The notes under the pieces: model-generated | The model's database searches: none | The model's input: the letters and a program-made list of their open reading frames with translations, nothing else | What the model was told of the DNA's origin: nothing | Shown: one piece after another, positions 9,691 through 17,683 of the stretch | Layout: the number at the start of each line of letters is the position of its first letter | Numbering within the stretch: the stretch's first letter is position 1 | NCBI RefSeq assembly: GCF_006491595.2 | Contig: NZ_VEVQ02000017.1 | Location: 1 to 64,000, forward strand | DNA: 64,000 nt | Reading direction: 5' to 3' | Origin: Flavobacterium jejuense | GTDB taxonomy: Bacteria; Bacteroidota; Bacteroidia; Flavobacteriales; Flavobacteriaceae | Translations under genes and position numbers: made by a program

Positions 9691-11872
9691 TAAAGAAACT
9701 TATTATAAATTCATTTGTATAAAGATTGTTTTTTTTGTCTTCTATAAAACAATCTTTTTCAAATAAAAATTCTGTTAATATTGTGATTTCATATTTCTTA
9801 ATTTTTTCCAATAAAATAAATATGAAATCTTTGTTTTTTAAATTTAGTAATAACTTATTATCTCCTTCAATTAATAAAACAAAATCGGGAATTTTTCTTG
9901 TTTTTTTTAAAATTTTGAATAGTTTAATTTTTTCATCATCAGATTCGTTTAAAAATGTGAATTCTTCTTTGTTTAATATCCAAGTTGCTTCAGAAAAAAT
10001 GATATCTTTATATTCAATACGAGGAATATATTTGTAATTCTTAATTATATTTCCAAGATTAAAAGAGAGGTGGTTTTTTCTTTCATAATTTTGCATGTCG
10101 CATAAAAATTTGTATACTGGTAATAAAGTGTTATGAAAATTATGTGCATTAGTTAATCGAGGAATAATTTCTTTTTTTAATTTTTTTGAAAAAAGTACTA
10201 TTTTATTGTTTTTAATTTTTATGTAAATGTCACTGGTTAAAATTTGATTTTCTTGATTCAAATTGGATTTAGCCAAATATGGAATTTCATATTTTCTAAG
10301 ATTTGGTCTCATCAGTATATTTCCGACTCTAGATTCTGGTAAATGGACTACTTCTGCAATTGTTTTATTTTCCAAATAGTTTTCTTTGTCAATAATTTCT
10401 TGGACATATTTATATATATCTGTATTACTTGTACAGAACCTAGCTAAAAGATTGGCAGCGCTTGACCCACCAAGACTATTCAGTTTTATTTTTATTTTTT
10501 TATCGACGGGAATGATTTGAATAAAACCAGAAATAGTGTGTGGTAGTTTTTTTTGGATTTTATTAAAATGTATTAAATCGCTATCAGTGATTTCAATTCT
10601 TGTAGCTTTGTTTTCTATAGCATCTAATATTTTTTTATTTAAAAATGGAGAATAGGTGCTGTTTTCTAAAATATGTAATTTTTCTGTCTTTTGTTCGATT
10701 ACAATATCACTTATTAAATCGTTTACTATTTGTGGTTTAATACCATATTCAATACCAAGTTCATTGTCAAGTGCTAAATTGAGAGGGATTTCTTCATCAC
10801 CATAACGATTAATGAATTTAGTTTTAAATTCATTAATATTTTTATCATTTGTTTTTTCATTATCTATAATTTCTAAAAAGGAGAAACTGTTATTTAATTT
10901 TTTAATAATATTTTCATCTAAAGTATTTTTATTAAAACCTAAATTTACATCTACTTGAAATAATGTGTTTATATTATAAGAAACATCAAGAGTGTCTATA
11001 ATTTCAATAATTTGATTATAATCCTTAATTAAATTGTTATAATTTGAATCTAATTGTAATAGTTTATTTTTAATAGTAATTAAAGAATCTAATATAAAAT
11101 CTACATTTTTCTTTTCTTTTAGGATATTTATTATATCATTTAAATAGTCGAAGCTAGATACCGTAGGTTCTAATTCACTTATTAAAATTTGATTTTCAAT
11201 CAAATCATTTATGTAATTAACAGCAATTTCATCAGCTATATCAAATTTTTTTAAATTTTCAATAAGTTTTTTATATGGGGCTCCATCTTTAGCTAATTTT
11301 ATTGTCTTTTTTAAATAATAATTAATCTCTGTAGAAACAGTTTGATGAGTTCTTTTATTTTTTTCTAAAAAATATTCAATATATCTGTAATTTTTATCTA
11401 GTTCAAAAAGAGTTGTATTTGGATAATATTTTAATTGAACTTTAATTTTATCTGATTTTGCAACTTTGGTAACAAGATTAACCAAAAAATTCATGTCTAA
11501 TCTCGTTGTTCTTCTTTTTTTACTTTCGTCTAAAACTATTTGGTTTGATTTGTTAAAAGTTCCAATTCCACATCCTGCAAATAAACCAAAAGGAGTAGAT
11601 CTACAGCTGAGTCTTGAAATGTATTTTATTATCGTTTTTATTAATTTATCTTTATCCTTCTCTTTTATCTCATTGCTTTCATTTAATAGTTTTTGGATTT
11701 CATAAAAAAGATCAGGAGAGGCAATAAAAAATGCTTCTTGAATTTCTGTTTTTTTTATAAATTCAATTATTTTATTATAATCGGTTTCCTCAGAACCAAA
11801 TAAATGAAAAAAAGTATTTAAAGGAAAAAGTGGCGATCTTACTATATATTTATTGAAATTTTTGTAATTCAT
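9671..11872 (-). CDS. Lanthipeptide dehydratase, N-terminal glutamylation domain (LanB-N)
   Basis: 733 residues of the Lant_dehydr_N family. Key motif near the N-terminus: SRLSCRSTPFGLFAGCGIG (residues ~86-104), the R-x-S-x-R-x-T-P-F-G-L-F-A-G block of tRNA-Glu-dependent dehydratases. A second family-like stretch, LGGSSAANLLARFC, lies near residue 470. The enzyme transfers glutamate from glutamyl-tRNA to Ser/Thr of the precursor. It lies 6 bases downstream of lanC and overlaps the separate elimination-domain gene. Very AT-rich, with long Asn/Lys/Ile tracts. The split architecture is noted under the neighbouring gene. Confidence 0.9.
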   Translation of the reverse strand: MNYKNFNKYIVRSPLFPLNTFFHLFGSEETDYNKIIEFIKKTEIQEAFFIASPDLFYEIQKLLNESNEIKEKDKDKLIKTIIKYISRLSCRSTPFGLFAGCGIGTFNKSNQIVLDESKKRRTTRLDMNFLVNLVTKVAKSDKIKVQLKYYPNTTLFELDKNYRYIEYFLEKNKRTHQTVSTEINYYLKKTIKLAKDGAPYKKLIENLKKFDIADEIAVNYINDLIENQILISELEPTVSSFDYLNDIINILKEKKNVDFILDSLITIKNKLLQLDSNYNNLIKDYNQIIEIIDTLDVSYNINTLFQVDVNLGFNKNTLDENIIKKLNNSFSFLEIIDNEKTNDKNINEFKTKFINRYGDEEIPLNLALDNELGIEYGIKPQIVNDLISDIVIEQKTEKLHILENSTYSPFLNKKILDAIENKATRIEITDSDLIHFNKIQKKLPHTISGFIQIIPVDKKIKIKLNSLGGSSAANLLARFCTSNTDIYKYVQEIIDKENYLENKTIAEVVHLPESRVGNILMRPNLRKYEIPYLAKSNLNQENQILTSDIYIKIKNNKIVLFSKKLKKEIIPRLTNAHNFHNTLLPVYKFLCDMQNYERKNHLSFNLGNIIKNYKYIPRIEYKDIIFSEATWILNKEEFTFLNESDDEKIKLFKILKKTRKIPDFVLLIEGDNKLLLNLKNKDFIFILLEKIKKYEITILTEFLFEKDCFIEDKKNNLYTNEFIISFFNDEQKN

Positions 11873-11878
11873 TCTTTT

Positions 11879-13084
11879 TTAATTAATTAATAAGCACTCG
11901 TCCCAATCATTATCAAATTCTTTTATGCTTAATAATGTTAGGCCAATTCCTGTTATTCCTTCTAAAATTGAAATTTCATTTTCCCAAATTTCTTTTCCTC
12001 CAACCCATTTTTTGTATCCACAAAATCCATCGGTATGAAAATCCATTTTTAACCCTTCGTTTGTCCAAAAATCAAAGGAGTCTTTAAATAAATTATTGCT
12101 TGTTTCTTTATAAATTTTTTTATAAATTAAAGCTACTCCAAAAGCTCCATGACAAACCCCTGAATCCTTAACTTTAGTGGCTTCGAAAGACTTTCTATAA
12201 GTGCTTTTTTGTAAAACTTGTATTGCTTTTAAAATTATTTCTTCATTTAATAGTTTTTTTCCTGCCAAAAAAAGACTTAAACCGATACCTAAATCTCCAT
12301 AGCACCATGCTAATCTACTTTTGTAATTTGTGGCTTTAGGGTGGTTTTTATCAATAGCTATATAGTCTGGAAAACAAGGCGAAGTGTTGTTGTCTTCTAT
12401 ATATTGATTTATTAAAAATTGGGCACTACCTTTTATTAAATTAGTTCTTTTAGTTGTAGTTTCTTGAAAGTCTGGAAATCTAGTTAAAAAATTTAAGATA
12501 CTACTTATCCCATGTGAAAGACTTAAGTTGTAAACTTTTAAATCATCAGACAATGTGGATTCCCAAAATATCTCATCTTTTTTTTTAATTGAGTTTTGAT
12601 CAATTTTATCAATAACACTTATTAAAGATTCCTTATATTTTTCTTTCAATTCTTTAGAGGAAGTGTTTTCATACCTTTTTAAGAAATAAAAAGCATAACC
12701 TAATCCTCCATGTAAAAAATCAAAGTTATTTTTTGAAAAGTCATAATGCATCTTATGGATAAAAAAATCATCCATTTCATTTAACATCGAATCTAAATCA
12801 ATGTCTATAAGGGATTCTTCTTTTAGCTTTTCTAGACACCATAAAAGTCCACAAATACCAGAGCAATAGGTTGGAAAATCATAGTCTTCCTCATTAATCA
12901 TTTTAAAACATTCATCAAGATATTGATAACCTAATTCTTTCGCTTCATCATTTTTTTTATACTTTGAGTAGTAAAATAAAAATAAGGCTATTCCAGAATT
13001 GCCATTCAAAATTCCTACATTTTTAGAAATCATTTGATTTTCTTTAATAAATTTAAAGATTGAATCAATTTTAGTATCCAACAT
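11879..13084 (-). CDS. Lanthionine synthetase C-like cyclase (LanC)
   Basis: About 401 residues, with a LanC alpha-toroid and repeated G-x-x-G turns (NGNSGIALF, CSGICGLLW, LHGGLGYAF, SHGISSILN, YGDLGIGLS, HGAFGVALI, GITGIGLT). Numbered from the upstream GTG, the zinc ligands are C264 (WCYGD) and C314-H315 (VCHGAFG); H194 (SLSHG) fits the catalytic histidine. Spacing agrees with NisC, so the enzyme should be active. It joins cysteine thiols to dehydrated residues. First gene of the lanC-lanB-lanB operon. A GTG at 13093 lies inside the -7 box, so the ATG at 13084 is chosen. Confidence 0.93.
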   Translation of the reverse strand: MLDTKIDSIFKFIKENQMISKNVGILNGNSGIALFLFYYSKYKKNDEAKELGYQYLDECFKMINEEDYDFPTYCSGICGLLWCLEKLKEESLIDIDLDSMLNEMDDFFIHKMHYDFSKNNFDFLHGGLGYAFYFLKRYENTSSKELKEKYKESLISVIDKIDQNSIKKKDEIFWESTLSDDLKVYNLSLSHGISSILNFLTRFPDFQETTTKRTNLIKGSAQFLINQYIEDNNTSPCFPDYIAIDKNHPKATNYKSRLAWCYGDLGIGLSLFLAGKKLLNEEIILKAIQVLQKSTYRKSFEATKVKDSGVCHGAFGVALIYKKIYKETSNNLFKDSFDFWTNEGLKMDFHTDGFCGYKKWVGGKEIWENEISILEGITGIGLTLLSIKEFDNDWDECLLIN

Positions 13085-13092
13085 TTTTATCA

Positions 13093-13129
13093 CAAAAATA
13101 GTTTTTTTAAATTTTAATTTTTATGTTTG
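13093..13129. promoter_or_regulatory. Divergent promoter pair between lanC and the lanthipeptide precursor
   Basis: Minus strand: TATTTTTG (complement of 13093-13100) fits the TAnnTTTG -7 box and predicts initiation near 13086, only about two bases before the lanC ATG at 13084. Plus strand: TATGTTTG at 13122-13129 predicts initiation near 13136, 16 bases before the precursor ATG at 13152. No convincing -33 TTG is seen for either, so activation by a regulator is possible. Confidence 0.5.
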
Positions 13130-13151
13130 TTATAATAAAAATTTAATAATC

Positions 13152-13370
13152 ATGAAAAAATCAATTAAAGATTTAAAGTTTTCAAAAAATGTTATTTCAA
13201 AATTTGCTAAAGCAAATATTAATGGAGGACTTAGAGATTTAGCTAATGGAGATACTTACACATGTGCAAACAGTCCAATGACTTCTTGTAATGGACAATG
13301 TCCTAAAGTTCCCCAACCTTGTGATACTTCTGCTGAGACTGGTTGTGTGGAATCGGTAGATATTTGTTAA
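13152..13370 (+). CDS. Class I lanthipeptide precursor peptide
   Basis: 72 residues. The leader contains LKFSKNVISKF (residues 8-18), matching the LxLxKxxIxxL pattern of Bacteroidota lanthipeptide leaders, and ends in a double-glycine site (NINGG, residues 22-26). The predicted 46-residue core has six cysteines and nine Ser/Thr, arranged as T-Y-T-C, M-T-S-C, G-Q-C, P-Q-P-C, D-T-S...T-G-C and S-V-D-I-C, so up to six (methyl)lanthionine rings are possible. It is transcribed divergently from lanC-lanB-lanB and followed by its own strong terminator. The GG site implies a C39-type peptidase/exporter, which is not encoded nearby. Ring pattern and activity are unknown. Confidence 0.88.
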   Translation: MKKSIKDLKFSKNVISKFAKANINGGLRDLANGDTYTCANSPMTSCNGQCPKVPQPCDTSAETGCVESVDIC

Positions 13371-13410
13371 ATTTTAAAACAATATTATAATTATTTCATA
13401 ATTATAAATC

Positions 13411-13448
13411 AATAAAAAAAACTTGATAATTATCAAGTTTTTTTTATT
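13411..13448 (+). terminator. Strong terminator of the lanthipeptide precursor gene
   Basis: A perfect 38-bp palindrome: left arm AATAAAAAAAACTTGATAA (13411-13429) and its exact complement (13430-13448). The core stem ends in a run of eight T on the plus strand, 40 bases after the precursor stop. Confidence 0.88.
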
Positions 13449-13480
13449 GATAGCTATTCAAGATCAAAAATGTAAAGAAA

Positions 13481-13488
13481 TAGATTTG
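13481..13488 (+). promoter_or_regulatory. Probable -7 box of the MoxR gene
   Basis: TAGATTTG fits TAnnTTTG and would start transcription near 13495, ~55 bases before the ATG. An imperfect palindrome (TGTAAG ... CTTACA, ~13486-13507) overlaps the start region and could be an operator. Confidence 0.45.
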
Positions 13489-13549
13489 TAAGTATTTTTT
13501 CTTACATTAGTAACTTATAAAAAATAACGTTAAAAATACCACCATATAT

Positions 13550-14503
13550 ATGTCAGATGTAGCAACCATTCAACAATTGGTAGAAAAACAAAAAGCATTA
13601 AAACAAGAAATAGCAAAAGTAATTGTTGGGCAAGACGAAGTCATTAATCAAATTGTATTAAGTATTTTTGCAGGAGGACATGCTTTATTAATAGGTGTAC
13701 CAGGACTAGCAAAAACACTAATGGTAAACACCATTTCTCAAGCTTTAGGATTAGATTTTAAACGCATACAGTTTACACCCGATTTAATGCCTTCTGATAT
13801 ATTAGGTAGTGAAATTTTAGATGAAAACCGTCAGTTTAAATTTATAAAAGGTCCTGTCTTTTCAAATATAATTCTAGCAGACGAGATCAACCGTACACCT
13901 CCAAAAACTCAAGCAGCTTTATTAGAAGCCATGCAAGAAAGAGCAGTTACAGTTGCAGGTCATAATTACAAATTAAATTTACCATATTTTGTTTTAGCAA
14001 CGCAAAACCCAATTGAGCAAGAAGGAACTTATCCTTTACCAGAAGCTCAATTAGACCGTTTTATGTTTGCAATAAAATTAGAATATCCAAGCTTTCAAGA
14101 AGAAGTAAATGTAGTAAAAGCAACTACTTCCGATTTTAAACCACAAGTCAACCCATTATTTACAGCAGAGGAAATTATTCATTTTCAAAACGTCATTCGT
14201 AAAATTCCAGTTCCAGATAATGTAATTGAATATGCAGTAACATTAGTAAGTAAAACAAGACCAGATAATCCATTAGCAACAGATTTTGTAAAAACTTATA
14301 TCGATTGGGGAGCAGGTCCAAGAGCTTCACAAAATTTAATCTTAGCAGCAAAAACACAAGCAGCTTTAAATGGTAAATTTTCACCAGACATAATAGATGT
14401 TCAATCTGTAGCAACAGGAATTCTTCGTCATCGTATTGTGAAAAATTACAAAGCTGATGCAGAAGGGATTTCTGATGAAGAGATTATTAAGAAATTGTTT
14501 TAA
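13550..14503 (+). CDS. MoxR-family AAA+ ATPase
   Basis: 317 residues of the MoxR/AAA_3 family. Walker A is GVPGLAKT (residues 49-56), Walker B IILADE (107-112), and the sensor-1 region is ATQNP (150-154), followed by PEAQLDRF. MoxR ATPases act as chaperones for von Willebrand factor A (VWA) domain proteins and are usually followed by DUF58 and VWA genes. Neither is present here; an unrelated small membrane protein starts 18 bases downstream. The target of this copy is therefore unknown. Family assignment is firm. Confidence 0.93.
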   Translation: MSDVATIQQLVEKQKALKQEIAKVIVGQDEVINQIVLSIFAGGHALLIGVPGLAKTLMVNTISQALGLDFKRIQFTPDLMPSDILGSEILDENRQFKFIKGPVFSNIILADEINRTPPKTQAALLEAMQERAVTVAGHNYKLNLPYFVLATQNPIEQEGTYPLPEAQLDRFMFAIKLEYPSFQEEVNVVKATTSDFKPQVNPLFTAEEIIHFQNVIRKIPVPDNVIEYAVTLVSKTRPDNPLATDFVKTYIDWGAGPRASQNLILAAKTQAALNGKFSPDIIDVQSVATGILRHRIVKNYKADAEGISDEEIIKKLF

Positions 14504-14521
14504 TCATATTTTTTTGATGTA

Positions 14522-14872
14522 ATGATGGAATTAAATAAGAATTTACTAAAGAAAAAACTTAATAGATTCTCTATTTTAATTAGTTCATTTTTATATATAA
14601 TAATTTCATTAGATTTCTTTGTTAAACAGAATTATTTCATTTCAATAGGTATAGGTGTTATTGGTATTTTGAATTTGTTTATTTTGAAAATTCAGGATAA
14701 AAACCTAAAAGTATTTGGTATTCTTGTTAATGCTTTAAGTTTTTTAGCTTCGGGAATGATTTTTATAAGTCATTATCAGCAAAATGAAAGATATATTCTT
14801 TGGGGAGTAATTACAATTGCATATTTAGCTGTAACTATCATTTTTGTGTTTAAAAGAAAAAGAGTTAAATAA
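14522..14872 (+). CDS. Small four-helix membrane protein, unknown function
   Basis: 116 residues with a basic N-terminus (NKNLLKKKLNR) and four hydrophobic helices near residues 17-35, 40-56, 64-82 and 92-110, ending in a basic tail (KRKRVK). The family is not recognised. It lies 18 bases after the MoxR stop on the same strand and is probably co-transcribed. Two consecutive ATG codons begin the frame. Confidence 0.6.
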   Translation: MMELNKNLLKKKLNRFSILISSFLYIIISLDFFVKQNYFISIGIGVIGILNLFILKIQDKNLKVFGILVNALSFLASGMIFISHYQQNERYILWGVITIAYLAVTIIFVFKRKRVK

Positions 14873-15043
14873 ATTTTAAAAAAAAATAATATCTAAAACT
14901 GAATTAATCTTTAAACAAGTGTCGCTTAACTAAAATTTAGATTTTTATTTTTTAAGATTTTGAATATGTTATTTGATTCGTTTTTAAAAAATAAATTAAT
15001 AACTCAATAAACGTATTATCAATAAAAATCATTTTATGTTTTA

Positions 15044-16186
15044 TCAAAAACTATTCTTTATTTTACTATCCAACTCTTTATCATAAAAAAACAAAAACAT
15101 GCTTCCCATCATATCTTGGTCTACTGTAGAAGTGTTGTTTACTTCTAAAATCAATTCGTACTCATGATTGGCATACAACCAAATACCTTCTTTCGAACTA
15201 AAAGGAGTAACTTTAATTAAACCAATTTTGTCTTTATAATTAGAAATCGCACTTTTAAAAATATTTTGATTAGTGGTTTTATCATGCAAAGCAATAGAAG
15301 TAGCAAAAGGGTGTACGTGAATAGCCGAAAAATGCAAACGAAGACTGTCTTGTAAATCCAATTGCTCGTCAATAGAACTATGGTAAATATTTTTACCTTT
15401 AGGTACAATCCAATGTCCTGAAAGCATATTACCTTCTTTATCCATATAACTATGGTTTTTGGTTTCTACAGGAATACATTGATTGCTTCCAGGTGATAAA
15501 GGTTCTTCAAAAGGATTATTTTTATTATAAGGTAATTGAATAAAAACTGTTTTACTCATTAAAGGTTTTTGTGAACCATCATATTTTTCATGTGTAATAG
15601 TAATTTGATGTTTTATTTTTTTTAAAATAGATTTAAAATTGTGATTTAAAGCTTGTGAAGTAATGTATAAATAGTCATTTCCTTTTATTGGAATACCATA
15701 ACCTTCTGGATATGTATAGCTTTCAAAACCATTAGATAAAGAAGTTAATCGAGGATATTGTTTGCCAATGCGTTCATTTAAATCCCAATTAGTATAATAA
15801 TTTACGTCATTGATGTCTACATTCATATGGCAAATGAAATCTTTTGAAATTTTCTCGTTGGTTTTCGCATCAACTGCCTTTACTTCAAAACCAGTGATCC
15901 AAAGTAATGCATCATCTTGACTTAATTGAATGTATCTTGAAGATTTTGGACCTTCCATAGATTTATAAATTCCATCAATAAGAAAAGTAGGAGAAAGCAT
16001 TTTATACTCTAGGTTTTGTTTACCAATTTCCCAATGATTATCTACTAAACCTAAGGTATATAATAACTTGGTTTTTACAATAGCTTTATGTCTGTTTGAT
16101 AAAAAAGAATAAACGCTAATTCCAAAAACACTTGAAATTATAAAAGTAAAGGCTAAATATTTATATATCTTTGATTTTCTAATCAT
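15044..16186 (-). CDS. Membrane-anchored protein with a possible copper type II monooxygenase (PHM-like) fold
   Basis: 380 residues with one N-terminal membrane anchor (residues ~9-30); the rest is presumably extracytoplasmic. No family was recognised with certainty. Histidines and methionines are placed like the copper ligands of peptidylglycine alpha-hydroxylating monooxygenase: H120 in ICHMN, H182 in LNHNF, a HVH pair (H290, H292) and M360/M363. The H120-H182 gap (62) and the H292-M360 gap (68) are close to those of PHM (64 and 70). The plant SURNod19-type proteins may be related; this is inference. Divergent from the acyltransferase gene, with 31 bases between them. TATTTTTG on the minus strand (16204-16211) is a good -7 box. 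Confidence 0.6.
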   Translation of the reverse strand: MIRKSKIYKYLAFTFIISSVFGISVYSFLSNRHKAIVKTKLLYTLGLVDNHWEIGKQNLEYKMLSPTFLIDGIYKSMEGPKSSRYIQLSQDDALLWITGFEVKAVDAKTNEKISKDFICHMNVDINDVNYYTNWDLNERIGKQYPRLTSLSNGFESYTYPEGYGIPIKGNDYLYITSQALNHNFKSILKKIKHQITITHEKYDGSQKPLMSKTVFIQLPYNKNNPFEEPLSPGSNQCIPVETKNHSYMDKEGNMLSGHWIVPKGKNIYHSSIDEQLDLQDSLRLHFSAIHVHPFATSIALHDKTTNQNIFKSAISNYKDKIGLIKVTPFSSKEGIWLYANHEYELILEVNNTSTVDQDMMGSMFLFFYDKELDSKIKNSF

Positions 16187-16217
16187 CCTAAAAACAATAA
16201 GAACAAAAATAAGCGAA

Positions 16218-17327
16218 ATGAATAAAGAACTGCAAAATAATCAAAGAATCTTTGGTTTGGATGTTGTAAGAGCTATCGCTATTATATTAGTTTTGTTATC
16301 TCATGTCTATTATCTAATAGATAGTACTAATCCATTTCTAGTAGCCATTAGTGGTCTGTTCGGTTTTGCAGGTGTAGAATTATTCTTTGTATTAAGTGGT
16401 TTTCTCATCGGTTCTATTTTGCTTAAGATGTATGTGACAGGTAGTTTTTCTAATAAGAAAGTATTTGTTTTTCTTAAAAGAAGATGGTTTCGTACCTTAC
16501 CTGCTTATTATTTGGTTTTATTTTTTAATATTTTGGTTGCCATTTATATGAATTACTCTATGGAAGGATTATGGAGATATTTTTTCTTCATGCAGAATTT
16601 TTCGAGTTATCATATTTCTTTTTTTTCCGAATCATGGAGTTTGTCTGTTGAAGAGTTTACTTATATTCTAGCTCCATTACTTTTGTTTTTTACTAGAAAA
16701 ATGTTTAAAAATAATAAGAAAAATATTTTTCTGTTTTTAAGTATCCTGTTAATACTACTATTCAATATAATAAGATATATCTATTATCTAAATAGCGCAA
16801 TAACTGATATGGATGCTTGGAATCTGAATATTAAATTAATTGTTATTTATAGAGTAGATGCAATAGTTGTAGGTTTTGTTGTGGCTTGGTTGCATTATTA
16901 TTATCAATCATTTTTAAAAAAATACAGTATATATTTCTTTATTATTGCAGCGCATTTGTTTTTTCTACAGTTTGTAGTTTTTAACGTTTTTGGGTTCGAT
17001 ATTAATACGAAACCACTTTATTTTAGGGTGTTTTATTTTACATTTTCAGCTTTTACATTGGCTTTAGGTTTACCAGCTTTTGTGTATTGGAACAAAGCTA
17101 ATTCTAAAATAACTGTTGTTGTTGAGTTTGTAAGTAAAATTTCATATAGTATGTACTTACTTCATTATAGTATTATTACAGTTTTAATAAAAAAAACAAT
17201 AAATGAGCTACAACTTGTGATTTCGTCTGGCTTAATTATTTTTATTTATTTTTTTGTTACAGTATTCCTTTCTTATTTACTGTATCATTTTTATGAAAAA
17301 CCAATCATGAAACTGAGAGATAGATAG
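16218..17327 (+). CDS. Acyltransferase 3 family membrane protein (OafA/YrhL-like)
   Basis: 369 residues with about ten hydrophobic helices. N-terminal motifs GLDVVRAIAIILVLLSH and GVELFFVLSGFLIG are diagnostic of the acyltransferase 3 family, with the conserved histidine in LLSH and R-x(10)-H region present. ESWSLSVEEFTY is another hallmark. Such proteins O-acylate sugars of polysaccharides, lipids or secondary metabolites at the inner membrane. No glycan cluster surrounds it, so the acceptor is unknown. Divergent from the copper-fold candidate. Confidence 0.9.
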   Translation: MNKELQNNQRIFGLDVVRAIAIILVLLSHVYYLIDSTNPFLVAISGLFGFAGVELFFVLSGFLIGSILLKMYVTGSFSNKKVFVFLKRRWFRTLPAYYLVLFFNILVAIYMNYSMEGLWRYFFFMQNFSSYHISFFSESWSLSVEEFTYILAPLLLFFTRKMFKNNKKNIFLFLSILLILLFNIIRYIYYLNSAITDMDAWNLNIKLIVIYRVDAIVVGFVVAWLHYYYQSFLKKYSIYFFIIAAHLFFLQFVVFNVFGFDINTKPLYFRVFYFTFSAFTLALGLPAFVYWNKANSKITVVVEFVSKISYSMYLLHYSIITVLIKKTINELQLVISSGLIIFIYFFVTVFLSYLLYHFYEKPIMKLRDR

Positions 17328-17683
17328 TTTAAGAAATGTTTTTCACATCTGTTTAAGAGTTTCTGGAATGATAAAAAGTAAGTTTTAGATAGACTTTAGG
17401 GTAAAATAAAAATACTTTTTACGTATATTTTCTGTTTTTTATAAAAAGAGAGTACTATAACGTTTTAGTGCTTTTGAGAATTTAATAATTTTTAAAACTT
17501 AAATTAAGAATACAATAAAAAATACTATTTTAAAATGATTTTTTTGAATTTTCAGCACTAAAAAGGTGTCTTTTGGTATAATATTACTTCAAAATTAAGG
17601 TTTTATTAAAAATTTTTAAATCTCATTAAGATTCATTAAATTTGTATCACTTTTAAAACTAACAAAAAATAATTTATAATAGT
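17328..17683 (+). promoter_or_regulatory. AT-rich gene-free stretch with the aconitase promoter at its end
   Basis: No coding sequence or clear repeat is seen in most of these 356 bases. TAAATTTG at 17637-17644 fits the -7 consensus and predicts a start near 17651, ~33 bases before the aconitase ATG. Confidence 0.5.
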
